Origin: JAVJSF01 sp040219555
GTDB lineage: Bacteria > Actinomycetota > Thermoleophilia > Miltoncostaeales > Miltoncostaeaceae
Length of the DNA: 64,000 bases
Assembly (NCBI GenBank): GCA_040219555.1
Contig: JAVJSF010000008.1
Span: 1-64,000, forward strand
Direction: 5' to 3'
Every line of letters begins with the position of its first letter. The first letter of the stretch is position 1. The position numbers and the translations under genes were made by a program. Below the pieces are notes generated by a model. It searched no databases. It worked only from the letters and a program-made list of their open reading frames with translations, and was not told where the DNA came from. Below are positions 53,508 to 61,386 of the stretch, one piece after another.

Positions 53508-55334
53508 ATGCGAGCAGACACCGTTGAGCTTCTCGGTCTCTTCGACCGTGACATCCGCTACCTCATCCCGATCTTCCAGCGCAACTACAAGTGGAGCCGG
53601 GACAGCCACTGGGCACCGCTCTGGCTCGACGTGCGCGGCGTCGCCGAGGAGATCCTCGCAAACGGAGAGGGGCCCGACCTCGGCGACCACTTCCTTGGCG
53701 CGATCGTCTGCGAGCAGCAGGACTCGTTCGGGCGCGACGCCCTGGCGCTGAGCGTGATCGACGGACAGCAGCGGCTGACGACGCTCCAGCTGCTCATCTG
53801 CGGCGTCCAGCGCGTCGCCGTCGAAAGAGAGATGACCGACGACGCCGAATACCTGGGGAATCTGCTTGAGAACAGGGCCTCGGTCGTCAAGGACCGCGTT
53901 CCCCACCGTTACAAGATCTGGCCGAACGTCGCCGACCGCAGCGGGTACCTCGCGGCGATGGACGACGGAACGGGGTCCACGCGGCCCGAGGAAGCGGTCC
54001 GCTTCTTCGCGACGTCCGTCAGCGCCTGGCTCGACGAGGGGGATCCTGACGACCCTCTCGATGACGCCGATCATTCGCCAAAGGAGCGCATGGAAGCGCT
54101 CGTCACCGCGATGACCCGGCACCTCCGGATCGTGAAGATCGACCTCGAGCCGACGGACGACGCGCAGCTCATCTTCGAGACCCTCAACGGGCGGGGCGAG
54201 CGGCTCACCGATGCCGACCTCATCAGGAACCACCTCTTCCGCCAAGCGGACGAGGAGGGCGCCGACACCGAGCACCTCCACGAGCAGTACTGGAAGCCCT
54301 TCGACCTGCCGGAATGGTCCGCCCCCGTCATCCACGGTCGGCACCAGCGGGAGCGGATCCACATGTTCCTGAACCACTGGCTGTCGATGCGGCGCCTCGA
54401 GGACGTTCCCGCGGCGGCCATCTTCCGCGACTTCAAGGAGCACATGCGACGCGCGGATTCCGCCGAGGCGATCGCCGCCGACATCGCGCGCTACCGAGAG
54501 GTCTTCAACGGCTTCGACCAGTTCCCGGCCGATTCACGCGAATGGTGGTTCTTCCGGCGCTTGGCAGAGATGGATCTCATCACCGTATATCCGGTGCTGC
54601 TCTCACTTTTCGGCGCAGGCGAGAAGATCCCGGTGGAGCGGCGGACAAGGGCCCTCGACGCGATCGAGTCGTTCCTCGTGCGGCGACTGATCGGGCGGGA
54701 GACGACCCGGAGCTACGGGGCCGTCTTCCGGGACGCCCTGAGGGCAGCCGCGAACGGTGATCCCGAGAACGCCGATGCTCGAATCGTGCGCCTCTTCGCT
54801 GCCAATACTGCTGACGCCGATCGCTGGCCCGACGACGAGTCGGTTCGGTCGGTCGTGCTCAACACGAATGTCTACCGGCTGAAGCAGAGCCGACTCAGGA
54901 TGATCCTGGAGGCGCTCGAGCGGCGGCTCGTCTCGGGTGGGAGAGCGGAGTCGATCACGCTGGGTCACAACATCTGGATCGAGCATCTGCTGCCGCAGGA
55001 GTGGCGCAGCGTGCCCGAGTGGGCGCTTCCCTCCGACGCACCCGATCCCACGCAGGCCGCGCTCGACCGTGACCATCTGCTTCACACCCTCGGGAACGTC
55101 ACCCTGACGACGTCGCGCCTGGACATCGAGCTGTCGAACCGGCCCTGGCCGGACAAAGTGGAGCGCCTCCGGGCCAGCGTCCTCAAGCTCAACACGGACA
55201 TCTGCGTGACGTACGGATCGGCGCCGTGGGACGAGGAGGCGATCCGCTCGCGTGGGGCACAGCTCGCCGACCTGATCATCGAGACCTGGCCTGGGCCCCA
55301 GCGCCTGCTCGCCGAGATCGACGGTCGGGGATAG
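53508..55334 (+). CDS. DUF262/DUF1524 protein (GmrSD-like restriction family)
   Basis: 608 aa. The DUF262 (GmrS-like, ParB-fold) part has IPIFQRNYKWSRD near residue 19, VIDGQQRLTTLQLL near 83 and FETLNGRGERLTDADLIRN near 222. The C-terminal DUF1524 (GmrD-like HNH nuclease) part has IEHLLPQEW near 488 and HTLGNVTLTTSRLDIELSN after it. Fused proteins of this type are type IV restriction enzymes against modified phage DNA in characterised cases. The next frame starts on its stop (TAGTG). Codon use is less extreme in G/C than in the flanking housekeeping genes. Confidence 0.85.
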   Translation: MRADTVELLGLFDRDIRYLIPIFQRNYKWSRDSHWAPLWLDVRGVAEEILANGEGPDLGDHFLGAIVCEQQDSFGRDALALSVIDGQQRLTTLQLLICGVQRVAVEREMTDDAEYLGNLLENRASVVKDRVPHRYKIWPNVADRSGYLAAMDDGTGSTRPEEAVRFFATSVSAWLDEGDPDDPLDDADHSPKERMEALVTAMTRHLRIVKIDLEPTDDAQLIFETLNGRGERLTDADLIRNHLFRQADEEGADTEHLHEQYWKPFDLPEWSAPVIHGRHQRERIHMFLNHWLSMRRLEDVPAAAIFRDFKEHMRRADSAEAIAADIARYREVFNGFDQFPADSREWWFFRRLAEMDLITVYPVLLSLFGAGEKIPVERRTRALDAIESFLVRRLIGRETTRSYGAVFRDALRAAANGDPENADARIVRLFAANTADADRWPDDESVRSVVLNTNVYRLKQSRLRMILEALERRLVSGGRAESITLGHNIWIEHLLPQEWRSVPEWALPSDAPDPTQAALDRDHLLHTLGNVTLTTSRLDIELSNRPWPDKVERLRASVLKLNTDICVTYGSAPWDEEAIRSRGAQLADLIIETWPGPQRLLAEIDGRG

Positions 55335-55696
55335 TGGCCGTCAGCGACAGCGCCGTCCTCCAGCCGGGCCGGGTGATCCGCATGAGGAACCGGCTCTGGC
55401 GGGTCGACAACGTCCGCCCGCCGGAGTTCACGGCCACGCCAATCGACGGCCGGGACACGCAGGCGCGCAGGTTCCTGGCGGAGGTCGAAGATGTCTCGGA
55501 GGGCGCGCTCCCTCCGCCCGATCCTGCGCTCGCCAGCGATCCCGCCCACCAGGACCTGCTGCTGCGGGCGTTCCGCCTCACTCTCAAGGCGCGGCCAGGA
55601 AGCTCGGTGACGCCGCTCGTGGCGACCGCGCCGGACGAGGCTCGGGCGATCGGCCGCTTGGTCGCGCGGATCGAGCTGCGAGACCCGGAGTTGTGA
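55334..55696 (+). CDS. Small protein resembling the N-terminus of DrmD-type helicases
   Basis: 120 aa starting at a GTG that overlaps the GmrSD-like stop. QPGRVIRMRNRLWRVDNVRPPEF, read as a small SH3-like domain (quoted as QPGRVIRMRNRLWRVDNV), is followed by a region resembling the start of DISARM DrmD proteins (from memory); after FRLTL the sequence becomes unlike them and ends at residue 120. It may be a deletion derivative or a genuine small partner. Its stop overlaps a further GTG (GTGA). Confidence 0.5.
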   Translation: MAVSDSAVLQPGRVIRMRNRLWRVDNVRPPEFTATPIDGRDTQARRFLAEVEDVSEGALPPPDPALASDPAHQDLLLRAFRLTLKARPGSSVTPLVATAPDEARAIGRLVARIELRDPEL

Positions 55697-55809
55697 CGAC
55701 CTACGCATATCGGCACGCGCGCACCTACAACGACTGTCTGAAGGCTTACCGCAACGACAGGGAACTGAAGGCCGCGCCCTTCGAGATCGTGTCCCGCCGA
55801 GTGTTGTGA
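55693..55809 (+). pseudogene. 5' fragment of a third operon gene, cut at the IS end
   Basis: 38 codons from GTG 55693, VTTYAYRHARTYNDCLKAYR and about a dozen more, coupled by GTGA to the preceding gene. It runs into the 19-nt inverted repeat at 55786 and stops soon after. The family is not recognised. Confidence 0.4.
55786..55804. repeat. Right copy of 19-nt inverted repeat (IS-end-like)
   Basis: GATCGTGTCCCGCCGAGTG, reverse complement of 53050-53068 with 18 of 19 matches. It lies about 50 nt outside the end of the IS256-family transposase remnant, where the terminal repeat of that element is expected. Confidence 0.75.
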
Positions 55810-55856
55810 ATCCGGACCGGTGATCCTCAGCGTGTGTCGATGATCATCGCGGTCTC

Positions 55857-56195
55857 TTACGCGGCGGGCAACCCCATCGGGGCCGGGGCATCGTGGGCGG
55901 TGTCGAGCAGGGCGCGCATCTCGGCCATGGAGTGCTCGGAGAAGTAGCGCCGCTCGGCGATCTGCCATTCGTCGTGGGTCTCCATGAGCACGGCGCCCGC
56001 CAGGCGCTCGGTCGCCTCGGGGTTCGGGAAGATCCCGATCACATCGGCGCGGCGCTTGAATCTCGGCGTTGACCCGCTCCAGGGGGTTGGTGCTCCAGAT
56101 CCGCCGCCAGTGGCTGGCGGGGAACGCCGCGAACGCGCAGATGTCGGGGGCGGCCTGGTGGAGCATGTCCTGCACCGCGGGGAACTGGCGACCCA
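55857..56195 (-). mobile_element. IS256-family (Mutator) transposase remnant, frameshifted
   Basis: Only about 112 C-terminal residues of a transposase of roughly 400 aa remain. FPAVQDML and AFPASHWRRIWSTNPLERVN, then KRRADVIGIFPNPEATERL and the ending HDEWQIAERRYFSEHSM are characteristic of IS256-type elements. A single extra base at 56058 (complement of an inserted C between AGATT and AAGCGC) breaks the frame between ERVNAEI and KRRADV. The 5' three quarters are missing. It is inactive and marks an insertion into the defence-like operon. Confidence 0.85.
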
Positions 56196-56421
56196 GTGAA
56201 CCGCCCCGGGATCCACGCAGGCTCTGATGTACCCCGGATTCTGTGGAGTGCGGGCGCTGGGGCATGCGCCGCGCCCATCGTGGACCGGCGACGAGGTCGG
56301 GCTCTACGTGAGGCGCGATCGTCACGTGACGGCTCGATCCGGCTCTGACCCATGGTCGCAGCGCGGACTAGGTGGGTTGGCCGGCGAGTTGGGTCCGGGT
56401 TGTGTGAGAACCTTCTGTCAA

Positions 56422-58872
56422 ATGGACGCGCGCCTCCATCAGATCGTCCTCGACAGGATCGAAGCAGACGACTCGCTCGGCGATGAGGCCGGCTACTTCG
56501 TTCTCGCTGCTTGTGACGGCGACGAGGCACTCGCCCGAGCCCTTGGCGGTGCTGCCGATGCGGGCGCGGTGCCTCCGACGCCCCCCGCGGTCGTCGACCC
56601 GCCGCCGGTGTACCTCGAATCAATCACCGTTGAGGGGTTCCGTGGGATCGGCCCCTCGGTGCGGCTCGGGCTGGAACCCGGTCCCGGGCTGACCGTGATT
56701 GCGGGGCGCAACGGCTCGGGGAAATCCAGCTTCGCCGAAGGCCTCGAACTGTGCCTGACCGGGTCCAATCGGCGCTGGAGCGATCGAAGCAAGACATGGC
56801 AGCAGGCGTGGCGCAACCTGCACCAGGAGCATCCCGTAGCCCTGACAGCCGAGCTCTGCGTTGAGGGTGTCGCTGACGCCGTCTCCGTCGAGCGCCGGTG
56901 GGAGGAAGGCGCGGACCTTGACGACTGCGTGGTCCGTGTTCGCGGCATTCCCGGTGTCGACAGTTTGGATGGCATTGGCTGGACCGGACCCTTGGTCGCC
57001 TATCGTCCCTTCCTGTCGTACAACGAGCTGGGCGACATGTTCGAGGGTCGCCCGACGGCATTCTTCGATGCGATGGCCGGCATCCTCGGTATCGAGGATC
57101 TGGCCGCCCTCGCCGAGCGTCTACGACAGAGTCGGCTGGAGCGCGATCGAGCGCTGCGGGAGGTCACCGATCGGGTGCCCGACCTGCGGAAGGCCTTGGA
57201 TGGCGTCGACGACGAGCGGGCGCGAGCCTGTGCCCGGGCACTCGCGTCACCGACGTGGGACCTGGCTGGCTTGGAGTCGACTCTGGACGGAGTCGCTGAG
57301 GAAGGTCGGCCCGAGTCCGGACGCACGCTCCTTGCGGCTTTGGCGCAGATCGACGTGCAGCCGGTCGAGGTCACCCCCGCCCAACTGACAGCCGCCGCGG
57401 ACGCGGTGGCGGCTTGTGTCGCAACGGACGCGGGGCGTGCGCGGCGCCTGGTTGCCCTCCTGTCGGCCGCTCTCCACGAGCACGAGATCGGAGGGGACCA
57501 GGCGTGCCCCGTGTGCGCGTCGGGCCGCCTCGACGGCGACTGGGCGCGCGCCACATCGGATCAGATCGAACTCCTGCGACGCGAGGCCGAGACGGCGGAC
57601 CAAGCAGAGCGCGAGGCCGGCCGACTGATCGAGGCCGTGCGTCGGTCGATGGGACCAGTCCCGTCCGTGCTCTCGCGGGCCCAGGCGGTTGGCGTGGACG
57701 CCACTGCGGCCCGCGAGGCGTGGGCCTCTTGGCTCGCTGTCGAGCACGATGCCGACGCTCGGGCGTTGGCGGCCCATGTCGAGGAGACGCTCCCTCGGCT
57801 TGTTGCCGGCCTTGCGACGGTACGTGCCTCGGCCACCGCTGAACTCGACCGCCGTGAGGATCTCTGGCGCCCGGTTGCGCGTGACCTCCGCGTTTGGCTG
57901 GCCGACGCGCGTGCGGCAGCCGCTGGTGCCAGGACGCTCCCGGGGTTGAAGAAGGCCGAGAACTGGGCCCGCGCGGTGACCGATTCCGTCCGTCGGGAGC
58001 GCTTTGCTCCGATCGCCGACGCCGCAACGCGCCACTGGGAGCAACTGAGGCAGACGAGCAGCGTCGAGATCACGGGCGTCGCGTTGCGGGGACGCAGCAC
58101 GCAGCGACGCGTGGACATCGACGTCGCCGTCGACGGCTCCGCGAGCGGAGCCTTGGGTGTCATGAGCCAGGGTGAGTTGTGCGCCCTCTCGCTGTGCCTC
58201 TTCCTGCCGCGCGCGACACTCGACGAGAGCCCCTTCCACTTCGTCGTCGTCGACGACCCGGTGCAATCGATGGATCCGGCCAAGGTCGACGGTTTGGCTC
58301 GCGTGCTCGACGATGTCGCTCGTACGCGTCAGGTGGTCGTCTTCACCCACGATGACCGTCTTCGTCAGGCGATCCGTCGCTTGGGAATCGAGGCGCGGGT
58401 GATCGAGGTGACTCGTGGGGATCGATCAGCCGTGTCGGTGACACCCATGCTCGACCCGGTCGACGCTCGACTCGACGATGCGAGGGCCGCATCCCGAGAC
58501 GCTGGGTTGCCTCCCGAGATCACGGCTCGAGTGGTGCCCGGCCTTTGCCGCCAGGCCATCGAGGCCGCATGCGCGAGCGCTGTGCGCCGCCGCCGCCTAT
58601 CGCGGGGCGACTCGCACGCCTCGGTGGAGGATCATCTAGCAGCGGTGGTCGGGCTCTACCAATGGGTTGCCCTGGCGCTCTTCGATGCCGACGACAAACA
58701 GCGACAAGGGCAGGTCTTGGCGCGACTCAACAATGGTCGTGCGACCTTCGGAGAGCGGGCCGCGGACACGTTCAAGGCGTGTAACGCCGGTGCTCATCAG
58801 CCTCACCAGGGCGCGTTGCAGCGACTGGTCGACGATGCATCGCGTCTGGCGCGAGCGCTGGCCGAGCCGTGA
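56422..58872 (+). CDS. SMC/Rad50-like ATPase with CxxC hinge
   Basis: 816 aa. After a short N-terminal helical region, Walker A GRNGSGKSS is at residues 95-103; a coiled-coil-rich arm follows, with a zinc-hook-like CPVC at 362-365; the ABC-type signature SQGELCALSL lies near 582 and Walker B FVVVDDPVQSMDP near 608, with a D-loop. The C-terminal 130 residues (LCRQAIEAACASAV ... FKACNAGAH) are helical and look HEPN/Apea-like. A small gene overlaps its stop. The codon bias is weaker than in flanking housekeeping genes, consistent with transfer. Possibly a nucleic-acid-sensing defence ATPase; not a known named system to me. Confidence 0.75.
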   Translation: MDARLHQIVLDRIEADDSLGDEAGYFVLAACDGDEALARALGGAADAGAVPPTPPAVVDPPPVYLESITVEGFRGIGPSVRLGLEPGPGLTVIAGRNGSGKSSFAEGLELCLTGSNRRWSDRSKTWQQAWRNLHQEHPVALTAELCVEGVADAVSVERRWEEGADLDDCVVRVRGIPGVDSLDGIGWTGPLVAYRPFLSYNELGDMFEGRPTAFFDAMAGILGIEDLAALAERLRQSRLERDRALREVTDRVPDLRKALDGVDDERARACARALASPTWDLAGLESTLDGVAEEGRPESGRTLLAALAQIDVQPVEVTPAQLTAAADAVAACVATDAGRARRLVALLSAALHEHEIGGDQACPVCASGRLDGDWARATSDQIELLRREAETADQAEREAGRLIEAVRRSMGPVPSVLSRAQAVGVDATAAREAWASWLAVEHDADARALAAHVEETLPRLVAGLATVRASATAELDRREDLWRPVARDLRVWLADARAAAAGARTLPGLKKAENWARAVTDSVRRERFAPIADAATRHWEQLRQTSSVEITGVALRGRSTQRRVDIDVAVDGSASGALGVMSQGELCALSLCLFLPRATLDESPFHFVVVDDPVQSMDPAKVDGLARVLDDVARTRQVVVFTHDDRLRQAIRRLGIEARVIEVTRGDRSAVSVTPMLDPVDARLDDARAASRDAGLPPEITARVVPGLCRQAIEAACASAVRRRRLSRGDSHASVEDHLAAVVGLYQWVALALFDADDKQRQGQVLARLNNGRATFGERAADTFKACNAGAHQPHQGALQRLVDDASRLARALAEP

Positions 58873-59222
58873 TGGATGCCGACCCGCGGGTGTTGGCCGA
58901 CTTCGCTCGCCGGCTGGCCGGCGAGGTGGGGCAGCCCCACCGCTCTCGGGGGGCCGCCCTTCTGGCGCGCCAAGCGCTCGAGTCGGCGCTCGATCTGCAC
59001 TGGCGCAGGCGGGCACCCGGCTTGGGCGAGTGCTCCATGCGAACCCAGCTCATCTGTCTGCCCGAGTTCTCTGCCGATCCTGAACTCGCCGGACGCGTGT
59101 CGTTCGTTTGGTGGGCCCTCTCACGAGTCTGCCACCACCACCCCAGCGAGTTGCCTCCATCGGAGAGAGAGCTGGCGGAGCTACTCGATGTGGTGGACGA
59201 CCTTGTGGGGACGGTAGTCTGA
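58872..59222 (+). CDS. Small helical HEPN-like protein, partner of the ATPase
   Basis: 116 aa (ATG 58872 overlaps the ATPase stop as TGATG; GTG 58869 would add one residue). All-helical: ARQALESALDLHWRRRAPGLG resembles the ATPase's own C-terminal segment RQAIEAACASAVRRRR, and SRVCHHHPSEL parallels its CNAGAHQPHQG. RxxxHH could be a HEPN RNase motif, but the spacing is not canonical. Tight coupling implies that the two work together. Function unknown. Confidence 0.6.
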   Translation: MDADPRVLADFARRLAGEVGQPHRSRGAALLARQALESALDLHWRRRAPGLGECSMRTQLICLPEFSADPELAGRVSFVWWALSRVCHHHPSELPPSERELAELLDVVDDLVGTVV

Positions 59223-59306
59223 GTCTCGATTGCGCGACCGGCAAGCCGTCGGGGGCATCGCCACCGAGATGATGAACGACCGCGGCGAGGCGGCCCGGAC
59301 CGATCG

Positions 59307-59690
59307 TCAGGTGTGCCGCGACCCGCACACTGTACGGACTTCACAGGCCGCACACCGAGCCTTGCTCGGGTTGGGCGCGTAGTCGCGGCTTCGCAGGCGA
59401 GCAGCCGCGTCGACCACCGTCCTCTCCGACGCCTCGATCGCGGTATCCGACACATCCGCGACGAGTCGGTCGGACGCCTTCAGGTCGTGCACGTACGCCG
59501 CACGGACGTCGAGCCCCTCCCGCCGGCCGGCGTCGCTGTAGATCTGCAGCTGCAGGGCGTGGTCCGTCGCGTCACCGCTGGTCGACGTCTTGTAGTCCAG
59601 CAAGGCCAGCGACGTTTGGACCCCTCCCTCATGGTCCAGGATCACGTCGGCCCTTCCGGTGACACCCTCGCCGCCGCGATCCTCGCGGCG
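59307..59690 (-). pseudogene. C-terminal remnant of a PD-(D/E)XK nuclease
   Basis: About 125 residues: GRADVILDHEGG and LALLDYKTSTSG supply the D...DxK pair, QLQIYSDAGRREG is the usual downstream helix, and CAACEVRTVC is a Cys cluster like those in AddB/Cas4 or UvrD-linked nucleases (the upstream Cys is missing). The N-terminal part is absent; upstream of about 59690 the frame becomes Arg/Pro-rich noise. Probably the tail of a helicase-nuclease from a defence system. Confidence 0.55.
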
Positions 59691-59761
59691 CTGTCGATCA
59701 TCGTCCTGGCCGGCTGTGCGAGCTCGCCGCACCGGCCGACGGCGACGCCCCGCCGCCACCG

Positions 59762-60622
59762 ATGACGCCACCACCGCCGCCGGCTCCGGCCGCATCCACC
59801 CGTGGTCTCGTCGCGGACCAGCACGCGACCGCGGTTCGTCAGGAGCGGTTACAGGAGTACTTCGAACGGGAGGTCCTCGCCGGCGCCGACTTCGTCTGCC
59901 GACATGCCGCGGCGTGTCGTGGGATCGCGGAGGCACGCGGCGCCGGTGCCTACTACGAGGGGCAGCTCTCCCACGTCGGGCCCTCGTACGACCTGCGGGA
60001 GAATGGGGTGCCCCTGCGGGTGCTCGTCGCCCCGATGGATGTGGGGCGGCCTCCGTCGCACGTGAGCATGGTCGACCGATCGAGTCAGATCGCCGCGAGT
60101 CAGCGCGCCGGCTATCGGGGGCGCAACCAGCACATGAAGGGGACGACCCTCGCCCTGCGCGCCGCCTTCGGGCTCGCGGTGGACTCGGCGAGCGAGACCG
60201 TGGCGGTGGGCGGCCGGCAGACGCCGCTGTTCGACTGCTTCGCCATGGCGAACCTGCTGTTGTGCTCCGCCGTGGACGCATCCGGCGGCAGTAAGAGTCT
60301 CGGTACCAAGATCGCGGCGATGCGCTCCAACTGCTCGCCCCATCTATTAGAGACCATCCGGGTCTTGGAGCCGACCCTGGTGATCAGCCAAGGCGTCGAC
60401 GTCGGCAAGGAGCTGAGTCGAGCGCTCACGATCGAACGGCAAGTCTCGGATCGTGTCAGCGAGGCGCGACTCGGCGGTCTGCGCTTCGCATTCGTCGATC
60501 TGCGTCACCCGAGCAGGAACTGGTTCACACCCAACCAGGCCTACGCGGTCGATGTCGCCCTGCCAGCCCTCGCCGCGGGTCGGGCGCTGGCACTGGAGAT
60601 CGCATCGCGGACGGGCCGTTGA
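59762..60622 (+). CDS. Uracil-DNA-glycosylase-like protein
   Basis: 286 aa, assignment by pattern only: LRVLVAPMDVG (motif-1-like position), FDCFAMANLLLCSAV, NCSPHLLETIRVLEPTLVISQGVDVGK and DLRHPSRNWF (motif with a His) follow the order seen in UDG-superfamily proteins. Catalytic Asp and Asn residues cannot be assigned with confidence, and the QDPYH motif is absent. The N-terminal 20 residues are Pro-rich. It sits at the end of the accessory region next to nuclease remnants. Could instead be an unrelated Rossmann-like protein. Confidence 0.45.
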   Translation: MTPPPPPAPAASTRGLVADQHATAVRQERLQEYFEREVLAGADFVCRHAAACRGIAEARGAGAYYEGQLSHVGPSYDLRENGVPLRVLVAPMDVGRPPSHVSMVDRSSQIAASQRAGYRGRNQHMKGTTLALRAAFGLAVDSASETVAVGGRQTPLFDCFAMANLLLCSAVDASGGSKSLGTKIAAMRSNCSPHLLETIRVLEPTLVISQGVDVGKELSRALTIERQVSDRVSEARLGGLRFAFVDLRHPSRNWFTPNQAYAVDVALPALAAGRALALEIASRTGR

Positions 60623-60638
60623 CCCCCCCCGGCCCCGC

Positions 60639-61229
60639 TCATACCCGGCGCACCACCCGCGCCGGGTTGCCCACCGCGACCGCGCCGGCCGGCAGGTCCC
60701 GCACCACCACCGCGCCGGCGCCCACCACCGTGTCGGCCCCGATGCTCACCCCCGGGCACACGATCACCCCTCCGCCCAGCCAGACGTTGTCGCCCAGGGT
60801 GATCGGCGCGGCCGACTCCAGCTTGGCGCGCCGCGGCTCGGGCTCGGTGGGGTGGGTGGGGGTGAGCAGCTGCACGCCGGGCCCGATCTGGCAGTCGGCG
60901 CCGATCGTGATGGGCGCCACGTCCAGCGCCGTGAGGTTGCAGTTGATGAACGCGCGCTCACCGACGGCGATGCGCTCGCCGAAATCCACGAACAACGGCG
61001 GGCGGACCACCACCCCCTCGCCGAGGCGCCCCAGCAGGCGCGCCAGCAGCGCCTGCGCGCCGGCCTCGCCCGCGGTCCACGCGCGGTGGTACTCGTCGGC
61101 CAGCCGCGCCGCCAGCCGGCCCTTGGCGGCGATCTCCTCGTCCACCACGTAGGGCTCGCCGGCCAGCAGCAGCTCCCAGTTGGAGCGCGACGCATCGGCG
61201 GACGGGGGAGGGGCGGGGCGATGATCCAT
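60639..61229 (-). CDS. Maltose/galactoside O-acetyltransferase-like protein
   Basis: 196 aa. Left-handed beta-helix acetyltransferase: NWELLLAGEPYVVDEEI at the N-terminus, INCNLTALDVAPITIGADC, the catalytic His in LLTPTHPTEP, and DNVWLGGGVIVCPGVSIG. It acetylates a sugar hydroxyl using acetyl-CoA. Divergent from the ADP-ribosylglycohydrolase-phosphatase gene, 157 nt away. Confidence 0.86.
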   Translation of the reverse strand: MDHRPAPPPSADASRSNWELLLAGEPYVVDEEIAAKGRLAARLADEYHRAWTAGEAGAQALLARLLGRLGEGVVVRPPLFVDFGERIAVGERAFINCNLTALDVAPITIGADCQIGPGVQLLTPTHPTEPEPRRAKLESAAPITLGDNVWLGGGVIVCPGVSIGADTVVGAGAVVVRDLPAGAVAVGNPARVVRRV

Positions 61230-61386
61230 GACCGCGGAAGCGTCGCACCTCGCCGGCGCAAGCGTGGAGGGCCGCGGGTCGACGCCGTCCGCTCGCTCCG
61301 CATCCCCCGCGCATGATCTGATGTGCCCACCGCGGGCACGGCCGTCGCCGGATCCCGGTCCTGACATCGGTGGCGGAGGGGGCGGC

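Noticed and set aside
59631..59765. Small lipoprotein frame with a LAGC lipobox upstream of the UDG-like gene
   Set aside because: It overlaps the PD-(D/E)XK remnant on the other strand, and the hydrophobic run is explained by complementing Arg/Asp codons. No start signal is evident.
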